From the NCBI GenBank assembly GCA_964497185.1, contig CAZCBX010000018.1:1-28370 (forward strand): a DNA stretch of 28,370 nt, written 5' to 3'. The position numbers were made by a program, and so were the translations under genes. Under the pieces are notes generated by a model, which ran no database searches, had not been told where the DNA came from, and saw nothing but the letters and a program-made list of their open reading frames with translations. The DNA is from CAZCBX01 sp964497185. GTDB taxonomy: Bacteria > Bdellovibrionota_G > JALEGL01 > JAGRMV01. Positions 21,404 through 28,370 of this stretch are shown piece after piece; within the stretch, counting starts at the first letter, position 1; each line of letters begins with the position of its first letter.

Positions 21404-23995
21404 TTATTGGCCGTGGCACTTTTTGTATTTTTTACCACTGCCGCAAGGGCATGGGTCGTTGCGCCCGACTTTGTCGCCATCGCGGCGAATGGTGGCCGCC
21501 GGTTGGTTTTTCATGTTGGGAATTTGCGTTCGGCCGGGTGTGGCCATGGCACCTTGCTCTTGCGCATTTTGTTCAGGACGCTGCATATTCAAGGTTTGTG
21601 CGCGGCGTTTTTGAAAAATTTCTTCCGGGCTTTGTTCTTGGTTGACTTGAACATGAAAAATACGGCGCAGGGTTAACTCTTTGAGATTGTAGACCATGTC
21701 AGTAAACATGCCAAAGCCACGTTTTTGATACACGTTGAGGGGGTCCTTTTGGGCATAGCCTTCAAAGCCCACGGATTCTTTGAGCTGATCCATGTTGTGA
21801 AGGTGATCTTTCCACTGGGCATCAATGGTGCGAAGTTTGATTTCACGTTCGATCAGGCGCATGGTGTTGGGATCATCCAAAAGCTGTTCTTTTTCATCCA
21901 GCTTGGCTTTGACTTTTTCAAGCAACACGGTGAACAGGCCATCTTGATCTTCTTCAAGCGGTTCGACTGTGATGCCAAATACGCGTTGCAGGTTGGCTGA
22001 CAGGCCTTCCCATTCCCATTGATCGGCAGATACTTTGTCGTCGGAATGGGCCAGGATCAATGCCTCTACCACGTCTTCGATGTCTTGATCGATGACTTCG
22101 CGTATGTCGGCTCGTCCCAGCACGTCTTTGCGCAAGGCATAGATGACTTGTCGCTGTTTGTTCATGACGTCATCGTATTTGATCAGATGTTTACGAATGT
22201 CGAAGTTGTGCCCCTCTACCCGTCTTTGAGCGGTTTCGACAGAGCGTGAAACCATTTTGCTTTCAATGGCTTCGCCCGCATCGAATGTTTTTTCCATGAT
22301 GGATTTCATGCGATCGTTGGCAAAAATCCGCATGAGATCGTCTTCCAAAGAAAGATAAAAACGCGAAAGGCCCGGATCGCCCTGACGACCGGCTCGACCA
22401 CGAAGCTGATTGTCTATGCGTCTGGATTCATGGCGCTCGGTGCCCACAATGACCAGCCCACCTTTTTCAGTTACGCCTTTGCCCAGCACGATGTCGGTAC
22501 CCCGGCCGGCCATGTTGGTGGCAATGGTGACTTGGCCTGGTTGGCCCGCGTTGGCCACAATCTCTGCTTCGCGCTCGTGGTGTTTGGCATTAAGCACATT
22601 GTGTTCTACGCCGCGGCGTTTTAAATACGCAGAGAGTTTTTCTGAGTTTTCAATGGACACCGTACCCACCAGCACAGGTTGTCCGTTTTCATGAAAATTT
22701 TTAATGTCTTCTACCATGGCTTGAAACTTGGCTTCTTGGTTGGCAAAAACCAGGTCTGGCTTGTCTTGTCGCAAAAGTGGTTTGTTGGTGGGCACCACGA
22801 CCACGTCTAGCTCGTAGATTTTATGAAATTCTTCGGCTTCGGTGTCGGCTGTACCGGTCATGCCTGACAATTTTTCGAACATGCGAAAGTAGTTTTGAAA
22901 TGTGATGGACGCCAGGGTTTGGTTTTCTTTGGCGATGGTGACGTTTTCTTTGGCTTCGATGGCTTGGTGTAGCCCGTCGGACCAGCGACGACCGGACATC
23001 AAACGGCCTGTAAATTCGTCTACAATTTTAATTTCATCGTCTTGCACCATGTAGTCCACGTCTTTGTGGAACAAATGATGCGCGCGCAGGCCTTGGTTGA
23101 CGTGATGGAGGGTGTCCATCTGGTCAGGATCATAGAGGTTGTCAACGCCTAAGATTTTTTCAACTTTGGCAATGCCCTCTTCGGTGAGTGCGGCTGATTT
23201 GCTTTTTTCTTCGATGGTAAAGTCTTCTTCACGTGTGAGCCGAGGAATGATTTGATTGATTTTGTAATACTTATCGGTGGAATCATCGGTGGGGCCTGAA
23301 ATAATCAATGGGGTTCGCGCTTCGTCAATCAGAATGGAGTCGACTTCATCCACGATGGCGTAAAAAAGATCCCGCTGCACGTAATCTTCGAGTCGGTATT
23401 TCATGTTGTCGCGCAGATAATCAAAGCCAAATTCGTTGTTTTGTCCGTAGGTGACGTCTGCATTGTAAGCGTCTTTGCGCTGTTGATCTTCCAAATCGTT
23501 GGTGACACAGCCCACGGTTAGACCTAAAAATTCATAGAGCTGGCCCATCCATTGACTGTCACGCTTGGCCAAATAGTCGTTAACCGTGACCACATGTACG
23601 CCCCGGCCCACCAATGCATTGAGGTACACGGGAAGTGTGGCCACCAATGTTTTACCTTCACCGGTACGCATCTCTGCAATTTTGCCTTGGTGCAGGACCA
23701 TGCCACCAATGAGCTGTACATCAAAATGTCGCATGCCCAATACGCGGCGCGAAGCTTCACGACAAACAGAAAAAGCTTCAGGCAAAAGTTCATCAAGCAC
23801 ATTTTGAAGGTTGCGCCCTTTTTGTGTTTCTTCGGTAATGCGGGTTTTAAATTCGGCGGTTTTGTCTTTGAGGGCCTGGTCGGATAATTTTTTTACCGAA
23901 GGTTCGAGCGCATTGATTTGATCGACCCAGGGTTGGTAGGTTTTGATTTCACGATCGTTTTGTGTGCCAAAAATTTTTCGAGCCAGAGATAACAT
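21404..23995 (-). CDS. secA: Protein translocase ATPase SecA
   Basis: 863 residues, full length. Motor that pushes preproteins through SecYEG. Motifs: Walker A in MRTGEGKTLVATLP, DYLAKRDSQWMG, DEVDSILIDEARTPLIISGP (Walker B), ETKMAGRG-type segment NMAGRGTDIVLG, QLRGRAGRQGDPG, then helical scaffold and wing domains. The C-terminus (RNDPCPCGSGKKYKKCHG) is the zinc-binding SEC-C tail that contacts SecB and lipids. ATG 23995 has no clear Shine-Dalgarno. The leader from the M23 peptidase gene (57 bases) contains a hairpin that could control translation; secA is known to be regulated post-transcriptionally in some bacteria, though by other means. Confidence 0.98.
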   Translation of the reverse strand: MLSLARKIFGTQNDREIKTYQPWVDQINALEPSVKKLSDQALKDKTAEFKTRITEETQKGRNLQNVLDELLPEAFSVCREASRRVLGMRHFDVQLIGGMVLHQGKIAEMRTGEGKTLVATLPVYLNALVGRGVHVVTVNDYLAKRDSQWMGQLYEFLGLTVGCVTNDLEDQQRKDAYNADVTYGQNNEFGFDYLRDNMKYRLEDYVQRDLFYAIVDEVDSILIDEARTPLIISGPTDDSTDKYYKINQIIPRLTREEDFTIEEKSKSAALTEEGIAKVEKILGVDNLYDPDQMDTLHHVNQGLRAHHLFHKDVDYMVQDDEIKIVDEFTGRLMSGRRWSDGLHQAIEAKENVTIAKENQTLASITFQNYFRMFEKLSGMTGTADTEAEEFHKIYELDVVVVPTNKPLLRQDKPDLVFANQEAKFQAMVEDIKNFHENGQPVLVGTVSIENSEKLSAYLKRRGVEHNVLNAKHHEREAEIVANAGQPGQVTIATNMAGRGTDIVLGKGVTEKGGLVIVGTERHESRRIDNQLRGRAGRQGDPGLSRFYLSLEDDLMRIFANDRMKSIMEKTFDAGEAIESKMVSRSVETAQRRVEGHNFDIRKHLIKYDDVMNKQRQVIYALRKDVLGRADIREVIDQDIEDVVEALILAHSDDKVSADQWEWEGLSANLQRVFGITVEPLEEDQDGLFTVLLEKVKAKLDEKEQLLDDPNTMRLIEREIKLRTIDAQWKDHLHNMDQLKESVGFEGYAQKDPLNVYQKRGFGMFTDMVYNLKELTLRRIFHVQVNQEQSPEEIFQKRRAQTLNMQRPEQNAQEQGAMATPGRTQIPNMKNQPAATIRRDGDKVGRNDPCPCGSGKKYKKCHGQ

Positions 23996-24012
23996 ATAGT
24001 AAAGACTTTCTA

Positions 24013-24048
24013 TCCATCACTTATGCGACTTAATCCAAGTCGCGATGG
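24013..24048 (-). other. Hairpin in the secA leader
   Basis: Stem GCGACTT / AAGTCGC (24025-24031 with 24037-24043) extended by CCATC / GATGG (24013-24017 with 24044-24048) around a seven-base bulge. It fills most of the 57-base spacer between the M23 peptidase stop and secA ATG; no T-run follows, so it is not a standard terminator. Confidence 0.55.
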
Positions 24049-24052
24049 GACA

Positions 24053-24988
24053 TTAGTTTAAAATGTATTGAACAGGGTTGACCGCTTTTCCGTTGAGTTT
24101 GACCTCATAGTGCAAGTGAGGACCCGTGGAGCGGCCTGTGCTGCCCACTTCTGAGATCAATTGACCCCGCTTCACTTTTTGCCCTACTTTTACATGGAGT
24201 TTGGAGTTGTGCGCGTACAGGGTTGAAAAACCATAGCCGTGCGAAATCACCACAAATTTACCGTAGCCGGCGTCATTGGTTACGCGGGTTACGACCCCAT
24301 CGGCAGAGGCTTTAACGGGCGTTCCTGTGGGCGCAAATAAATCAATGCCTGCATGCATGGAACGTTTGCCTGTAAAGGGCGAGATGCGGTAACCAAAGCC
24401 AGAGGTAAAATAGCCATCGACTGGCCGGACTGAAGGCGTAGAGGCAAGCACGGACTTTTGGTCTTTGAGCAGCTCATACAATTCTTGCAGGCTTTGCTCT
24501 TGAAGGGATGCTTTCTTTTTGACGCGTTCGACGTTAATTTCTAACTGTTGGTGGTTTTGGTACGAGTGCAATGCAGCCACACGTGGCGAAGAGGAAACTG
24601 TGTTCAGGCCTTGATTTTGAAAAATTTGCTGATCTTCATCAGTGATGGGGCCAATGTTGGTGGTGGTTTGCGTATCGGCTTGGGTGAGCACACGAAGCTT
24701 TTGTTCAAAATTGCGCACACGCACCAAGGTGGTATCGGCTACGTTGACTTCATCTTGAAGCTGAGCCAGTTTGCTCTCCAAATAGTTGTTTTCAAGGCGC
24801 GTGGCCTCAAAAAGCGCGGTTTTGCGAAAATATTGAACGGTAAACAAGGTTGAAGTGATGAGGAATACCCCAAGCACCACGGCGGAAACAAGTGCAGTTT
24901 TGATGGTTTTATCGGATATCATCCATTTACGGACGTTGGAGCTACGCTCCGGGACGATCATGAAGGTGTAAAATCGATTATTGGCCAA
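24053..24988 (-). CDS. Membrane-anchored M23-family (LytM) peptidase with coiled coil
   Basis: 311 residues from TTG 24988, chosen because AGGA lies eight bases ahead and NRFYTFMIVPERSSNVRK is the conserved start of this family. One transmembrane segment at ~32-50 (TALVSAVVLGVFLITSTLF) puts the rest in the periplasm. Residues ~60-190 form a coiled coil. The M23 domain at ~195-305 has zinc ligands in HAGIDLFAP (HxxxD) and HLHYEV (HxH), with GYGKFVVISHGYG between. M23 peptidases cut peptidoglycan cross-bridges or act as non-catalytic activators; the zinc ligands are intact here, so activity is plausible. Lies 57 bases before secA on the same strand. Confidence 0.9.
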   Translation of the reverse strand: MANNRFYTFMIVPERSSNVRKWMISDKTIKTALVSAVVLGVFLITSTLFTVQYFRKTALFEATRLENNYLESKLAQLQDEVNVADTTLVRVRNFEQKLRVLTQADTQTTTNIGPITDEDQQIFQNQGLNTVSSSPRVAALHSYQNHQQLEINVERVKKKASLQEQSLQELYELLKDQKSVLASTPSVRPVDGYFTSGFGYRISPFTGKRSMHAGIDLFAPTGTPVKASADGVVTRVTNDAGYGKFVVISHGYGFSTLYAHNSKLHVKVGQKVKRGQLISEVGSTGRSTGPHLHYEVKLNGKAVNPVQYILN

Positions 24989-25019
24989 AATATGTTTCCT
25001 AACCTCTTGATATTAAACC

Positions 25020-25057
25020 AAAAAAACAAAAAACGTGCTTTTGCTCAAAGCAACGTT
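25020..25057 (-). terminator. Intrinsic terminator after the PP2C phosphatase gene
   Basis: Minus strand: AACGT(T)GCTTT, loop GAGCA, AAAGCACGTT followed by TTTTGTTTTTTT. Ten-bp stem with one bulge. Separates the phosphatase transcript from the M23-secA unit. Confidence 0.82.
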
Positions 25058-25130
25058 TATTCATCATGGTTTACCGCCAAAGTCAATGAAATCCTGGCCG
25101 GTTTCATGACTTCTAGTCTTATATTTTACC

Positions 25131-25922
25131 TTAAATTTCGAGAACTTTCAAAAGAATTAATGTGATGTTGTCGTCGCCTCCACGGTCGTTGGCCAAGTCC
25201 ACCAACTCGCGGGCGCCTTGTTCCACATCTCCTTTGCCAATGACTTCACCAATTTCGTCGTCATCGATCATATTGGAGAGCCCATCGGAGCACATCAGAT
25301 ACAAATCGTCTTTTTGAAGCTGCCAAACAATGGTGTCCACTTCTACTTCTTCTTGAACACCCACCGACCGAGTGATGATGTTTTTTAATTGGTGGGTTTT
25401 GGCTTCTTCTTCGGTGATTAAACCGCTTTTAAGCTGCTCGTGCACCAAGGAATGGTCTTCGGTGATTTGAATAATTTGACCATCGCGAACACAATAAGCA
25501 CGACTATCGCCCACATGCGCAAAATAGGCTTTGCCGTCCACCACTTGCATGACAGTGGCTGTGGTGCCCATGCCTTTGAGTTCTGGCTCTTCATAGGCAC
25601 GACGAACAATCATGTTGCCAGCGCGGTTGATGGCGTCTTTTAAACGCTCTTGTTCTACGCCACCCCCCATGGACTGCTGTTCGCCTTCGGCGGTATCCAG
25701 ATAATGGTTGTCTTGTACTTTGGATTTTTCGCGATCTTCCCCGCGGATGATTTCTTCCACCGTCGAGACCGCAATTTTGCTGGCAAACTCGCCACCGGCA
25801 TGACCGCCCATGCCGTCGGCCACGATGTACAAACCCAGTTTATCGTTAACCAGATAACTGTCTTCGTTGCGCTGTCGGCGTTGGCCGATGTCGGTGATGC
25901 CACATGAAAGTATTTTTGCCAT
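25131..25922 (-). CDS. PP2C-type serine/threonine protein phosphatase
   Basis: 263 residues, single catalytic domain (Stp/PrpC type). Motifs: GQRRQRNEDSYL, DGMGGHAGGEFAS (metal-binding Asp), GTTATVMQV, HVGDSRAYCVRDGQI, TEDHSLV, MCSDGLSNMIDDDEI and DRGGDDNITLIL. Removes phosphate from Ser/Thr on proteins, usually opposing Hanks-type kinases; no kinase gene is in the window. An insertion at ~70-90 (DREKSKVQDNHYLDTAEGEQ) is variable in the family. Cytoplasmic. Just before the ATG is the palindrome TGTACGTACA (25925-25934), and a TATAGT box lies upstream, so the gene probably has its own promoter after recN. Confidence 0.94.
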   Translation of the reverse strand: MAKILSCGITDIGQRRQRNEDSYLVNDKLGLYIVADGMGGHAGGEFASKIAVSTVEEIIRGEDREKSKVQDNHYLDTAEGEQQSMGGGVEQERLKDAINRAGNMIVRRAYEEPELKGMGTTATVMQVVDGKAYFAHVGDSRAYCVRDGQIIQITEDHSLVHEQLKSGLITEEEAKTHQLKNIITRSVGVQEEVEVDTIVWQLQKDDLYLMCSDGLSNMIDDDEIGEVIGKGDVEQGARELVDLANDRGGDDNITLILLKVLEI

Positions 25923-25992
25923 AATGTACGTACAGTCTTACTATATCCGTTGAATATATCGAATCTTTTTTTGCTTCAATTGTCAACACACC

Positions 25993-27708
25993 TTAGGAAA
26001 GTACTCTTTTTTGACTTCGTTCAAAGAGTTCTTTGGCAAAGGCGTGGGTTTGTTTGGTTAAATCAATGCCGCCAATCATGCGGGCCACCTCTTGTTTTCT
26101 CTGAGCGGCGGTCAAAGCCACCACTTGGGTTTGGGTTCGTTGATCCAAGACATTTTTTTCAACACGCATGTGCTGATGTGCATACACAGCAACTTGCGCA
26201 AGATGAGTCACGGAAAGCACTTGCGTGCCTTTATCAGACAACACGCGCATGCGTTGACCGATGCGTTCGGCGGTTTCGCCGCCCATGCCTGTGTCGACTT
26301 CGTCGAACAAATATGTGACATTTTGCTGGTTGTTTTTTTGGGTGGAGATGCTTTTGATGGCCAATAAAATGCGAGACAGTTCACCACCCGAAGCAATGTT
26401 GGACAACGGTTTAAACCCCTCGCCCGGATTGGGACAAAACATGAGTTGGGCCTGCTGTGGGCCGCTACTGTGAAAGGTTTCGCCCGATATTTTTACCGTA
26501 GGCACATCGCTAGACCACGGACTCAGGTCAATGCGTAAGATGGCTTGACCCATGCCCAATTGGGCCAGTTCGGTCGTAATTTTTTCAGCCAAAAGCGGCG
26601 CGTTTTTCTTACGAATACGGGTGATCTCGCTGGCTGCCTTCACGACTTCTTTTTCTAGGCGCTGGACTTCTTGCTCCAATGCCCATGTTTGATCAGAGTC
26701 TTCACTTAATAAGTCCAATGTTTGCGCGAGCTGATCTCGCTTTTCAATGGCTTGTTCAATGCTGCCATGTTTGCGTACAATGGTTTGCAGAAAAGACACG
26801 CGCTCATTCATTTCATCCATTTCACGATCCGAAAAGTTTAAATTGCGGGTGGACGTTTCAATTTGCTGTGCGGCTTCTTCCAAACCAATCGCAGCGGTTT
26901 CGAGATCTTGAACAAGGGTTTCGAAACTGGGATCGATGGCGCTGAGTTTGGCCACGCGTTGCTGCACTTTATCCATGCGCTCTAGGATGCCATCATCGCT
27001 TTGAAAAAGCCGTTTGGCTTCCATGGTGTGTTGTTTGATTTCGTGGCTGTTTTTCATGCGTTGAAAGTGACTTTGCAGCTCTTCGAGTTCGCCCTCTTTT
27101 AAGCTCGCTTGGGTTAATTCTTCCAATTGAAATGTGAGAAAATCTTTTTCTTGCTCGGCTTTTGCCTTTTGTTTTTCCAGCGCTTTGAGTTGGTTTTGCA
27201 CTTTGTTTAAGGCCGCAAAGTGCTGACTGTATGCATGCATGGCTTCCGGCTGATCGATGAACTGGTCTAAAATCGATAAATGCATCATGGGATCGAGCAA
27301 ATCATGCTGGGCATGCTGACCTGTTACGTCCAACCAATGGGCCGCAAGTTTTGACAAAACCGTCACCGTTGAAGCCTGTTGATTGATCAACACACGATTT
27401 TTGCCTTGTTCGGATAAGATGCGTTTTAAAATAATTTGATCATCGTTGCATACAATGCCGACTTCTTCCAGTAAACCCCACGCGGGGCTATCGGCAGAGA
27501 GCGTAAGGACACCCTCAACAAACGATTGTTGATAACCTTGGCGAACAATGTCGGACGGTGCTTTTTTGCCCGCCAGCAATGAAATGGCGCCAATCAAAAT
27601 GGATTTACCCGCGCCCGTTTCCCCGGTAAGCACATTAAAGCCCGCTTCAAACTCAACGGTTACATCTTCGACGATGGCCAAGTGCTGTATGGATAAACGC
27701 GACAACAT
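25993..27708 (-). CDS. recN: DNA repair protein RecN
   Basis: 571 residues, typical for RecN. SMC-like ATPase acting in double-strand-break repair. N-terminal Walker A GETGAGKSILIGAI, long coiled-coil arms (~150-370) rich in Glu/Lys/Gln, then the ABC signature ASGGELSRILLAIK, Walker B TYLFDEVDTGMGG and H-loop VTHLAQVAVYAHQH. Start MLSRLSIQHLAIVEDV at ATG 27708 fits the family; AAGGGGG lies very close to the ATG. Divergent from gpsA with about 100 bases between. Ends 70 bases before the PP2C gene. Confidence 0.97.
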   Translation of the reverse strand: MLSRLSIQHLAIVEDVTVEFEAGFNVLTGETGAGKSILIGAISLLAGKKAPSDIVRQGYQQSFVEGVLTLSADSPAWGLLEEVGIVCNDDQIILKRILSEQGKNRVLINQQASTVTVLSKLAAHWLDVTGQHAQHDLLDPMMHLSILDQFIDQPEAMHAYSQHFAALNKVQNQLKALEKQKAKAEQEKDFLTFQLEELTQASLKEGELEELQSHFQRMKNSHEIKQHTMEAKRLFQSDDGILERMDKVQQRVAKLSAIDPSFETLVQDLETAAIGLEEAAQQIETSTRNLNFSDREMDEMNERVSFLQTIVRKHGSIEQAIEKRDQLAQTLDLLSEDSDQTWALEQEVQRLEKEVVKAASEITRIRKKNAPLLAEKITTELAQLGMGQAILRIDLSPWSSDVPTVKISGETFHSSGPQQAQLMFCPNPGEGFKPLSNIASGGELSRILLAIKSISTQKNNQQNVTYLFDEVDTGMGGETAERIGQRMRVLSDKGTQVLSVTHLAQVAVYAHQHMRVEKNVLDQRTQTQVVALTAAQRKQEVARMIGGIDLTKQTHAFAKELFERSQKRVLS

Positions 27709-27775
27709 CCCCCTTGGCTACCAAAATAAGCGTGGCATGTCGACATTGTATTTTACGCTTTTGGCCTGCATTTCT

Positions 27776-27804
27776 TTGCCCGATAAGCCAGGCTCCGATA
27801 TAAC
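27776..27804 (+). promoter_or_regulatory. Possible gpsA promoter
   Basis: TTGCCC (27776-27781), 17-base spacer, TATAAC (27799-27804). The predicted start of transcription is at or just before ATG 27812, which has no Shine-Dalgarno, so the mRNA would be leaderless. Confidence 0.4.
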
Positions 27805-27811
27805 CAACTTT

Positions 27812-28370
27812 ATGAAGTCGGATGTCTTAATATTGGGAGCAGGCAGTTGGGGCACTGCGCTGGCTCAAACATTGGCCACTAGCGGACGGGTGGTTTATTT
27901 GTGGAATCGGTCTGCTGACATGGCTGCGCAGATGGAAAAAAGTCGCATCAACCATAAATATTTTCCACAATTCACGCTTGAAAAAAGCATTCAAGTGGTC
28001 GACCAATGGGAACCGTGCCTAGCGGCTTGTAGCCTAATTGTTTTGGCTGTGCCCACCTCCACCCTTCCCCATTACCTCAGTCAGCTTCATTCGTTGCTTG
28101 AGCCACATCAATGTGTGATCAACGCATCCAAAGGCCTAGACCATCAAACCCGACAAACCATTTCTATGATGCTGCAACAAAGTTGGGGGGCCCAACAAAC
28201 CCGAAGTCAGTATGGTGTTCTTTCAGGACCCAGTTTTGCGCTGGAAGTGATGCAAAAAAAACCCACCGCCATCACCTTGGCCATGGAAAATGAATCCGCT
28301 CGGCAAGAAGCCGCCAAGCTTTTGCACAATGGTCGTTTTCGCATTTTTCAGACAAGCGATGTATTGGGGG
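27812..28370 (+). CDS. gpsA: Glycerol-3-phosphate dehydrogenase [NAD(P)+], N-terminal part (runs off window)
   Basis: The first 186 codons are open to the right edge. Makes sn-glycerol 3-phosphate from dihydroxyacetone phosphate for phospholipid synthesis. N-terminal Rossmann motif VLILGAGSWGTALAQTLA, then LIVLAVPTSTLPHYL, INASKGL (family usually NAAKGL or similar) and LSGPSFALEV, all diagnostic of GpsA. The C-terminal substrate-binding domain lies outside. Start MKSDVLILG at ATG 27812. Confidence 0.93.
   Translation, partial: MKSDVLILGAGSWGTALAQTLATSGRVVYLWNRSADMAAQMEKSRINHKYFPQFTLEKSIQVVDQWEPCLAACSLIVLAVPTSTLPHYLSQLHSLLEPHQCVINASKGLDHQTRQTISMMLQQSWGAQQTRSQYGVLSGPSFALEVMQKKPTAITLAMENESARQEAAKLLHNGRFRIFQTSDVLG

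Overview
The window comes from a Gram-negative bacterium of moderate GC content (judged by eye). Evidence: OmpA-type porin, lipoproteins with lipoboxes, SecA with a C-terminal zinc tail, a VirB10-like periplasmic protein and sigma-54-type promoters. A secA / M23 peptidase / PP2C phosphatase / recN neighbourhood recalls deltaproteobacterial or Bdellovibrionota-like genomes. However, one secreted protein ends in a type IX secretion sorting domain, which is typical of Bacteroidota and relatives. I cannot place the organism more precisely. A run of 100 N shows this is a draft scaffold.

Left part (1-8258, minus strand) is a cell-surface region. An operon of three lipoprotein-like genes reads leftward: an 800-residue lipoprotein (interrupted by what looks like a false assembly gap), then two tandem RCC1-repeat paralogs whose junctions overlap by 4 bases. 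Next is a short cassette of a VirB10/TrbI-like gene, split by an in-frame TGA, plus a secreted 242-residue partner. Both units are preceded by good sigma-54 (-24/-12) promoter matches. A large OmpA-family protein follows.

Middle part (8326-17797) is mostly housekeeping: a stand-alone rplC with its own terminator, a cysS-uvrB-proline iminopeptidase operon, divergent pcrA, a REP-associated transposase (RAYT) unit with three copies of one palindrome, and ychF.

Right part holds a divergent pair of secreted proteins (T9SS-sorted protein and FG-GAP propeller protein), a GST, secA, an M23 peptidase with membrane anchor and coiled coil, a PP2C phosphatase, recN, and the start of gpsA at the window edge. 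No rRNA, tRNA or CRISPR array was seen.

The most unusual signals are the interrupted VirB10-like gene behind a near-perfect sigma-54 promoter, the RAYT unit (stop codon inside a repeat, sigma-54-like promoter next to a repeat), the isolated rplC, and the artificial gap, which can be closed from the sequence itself.
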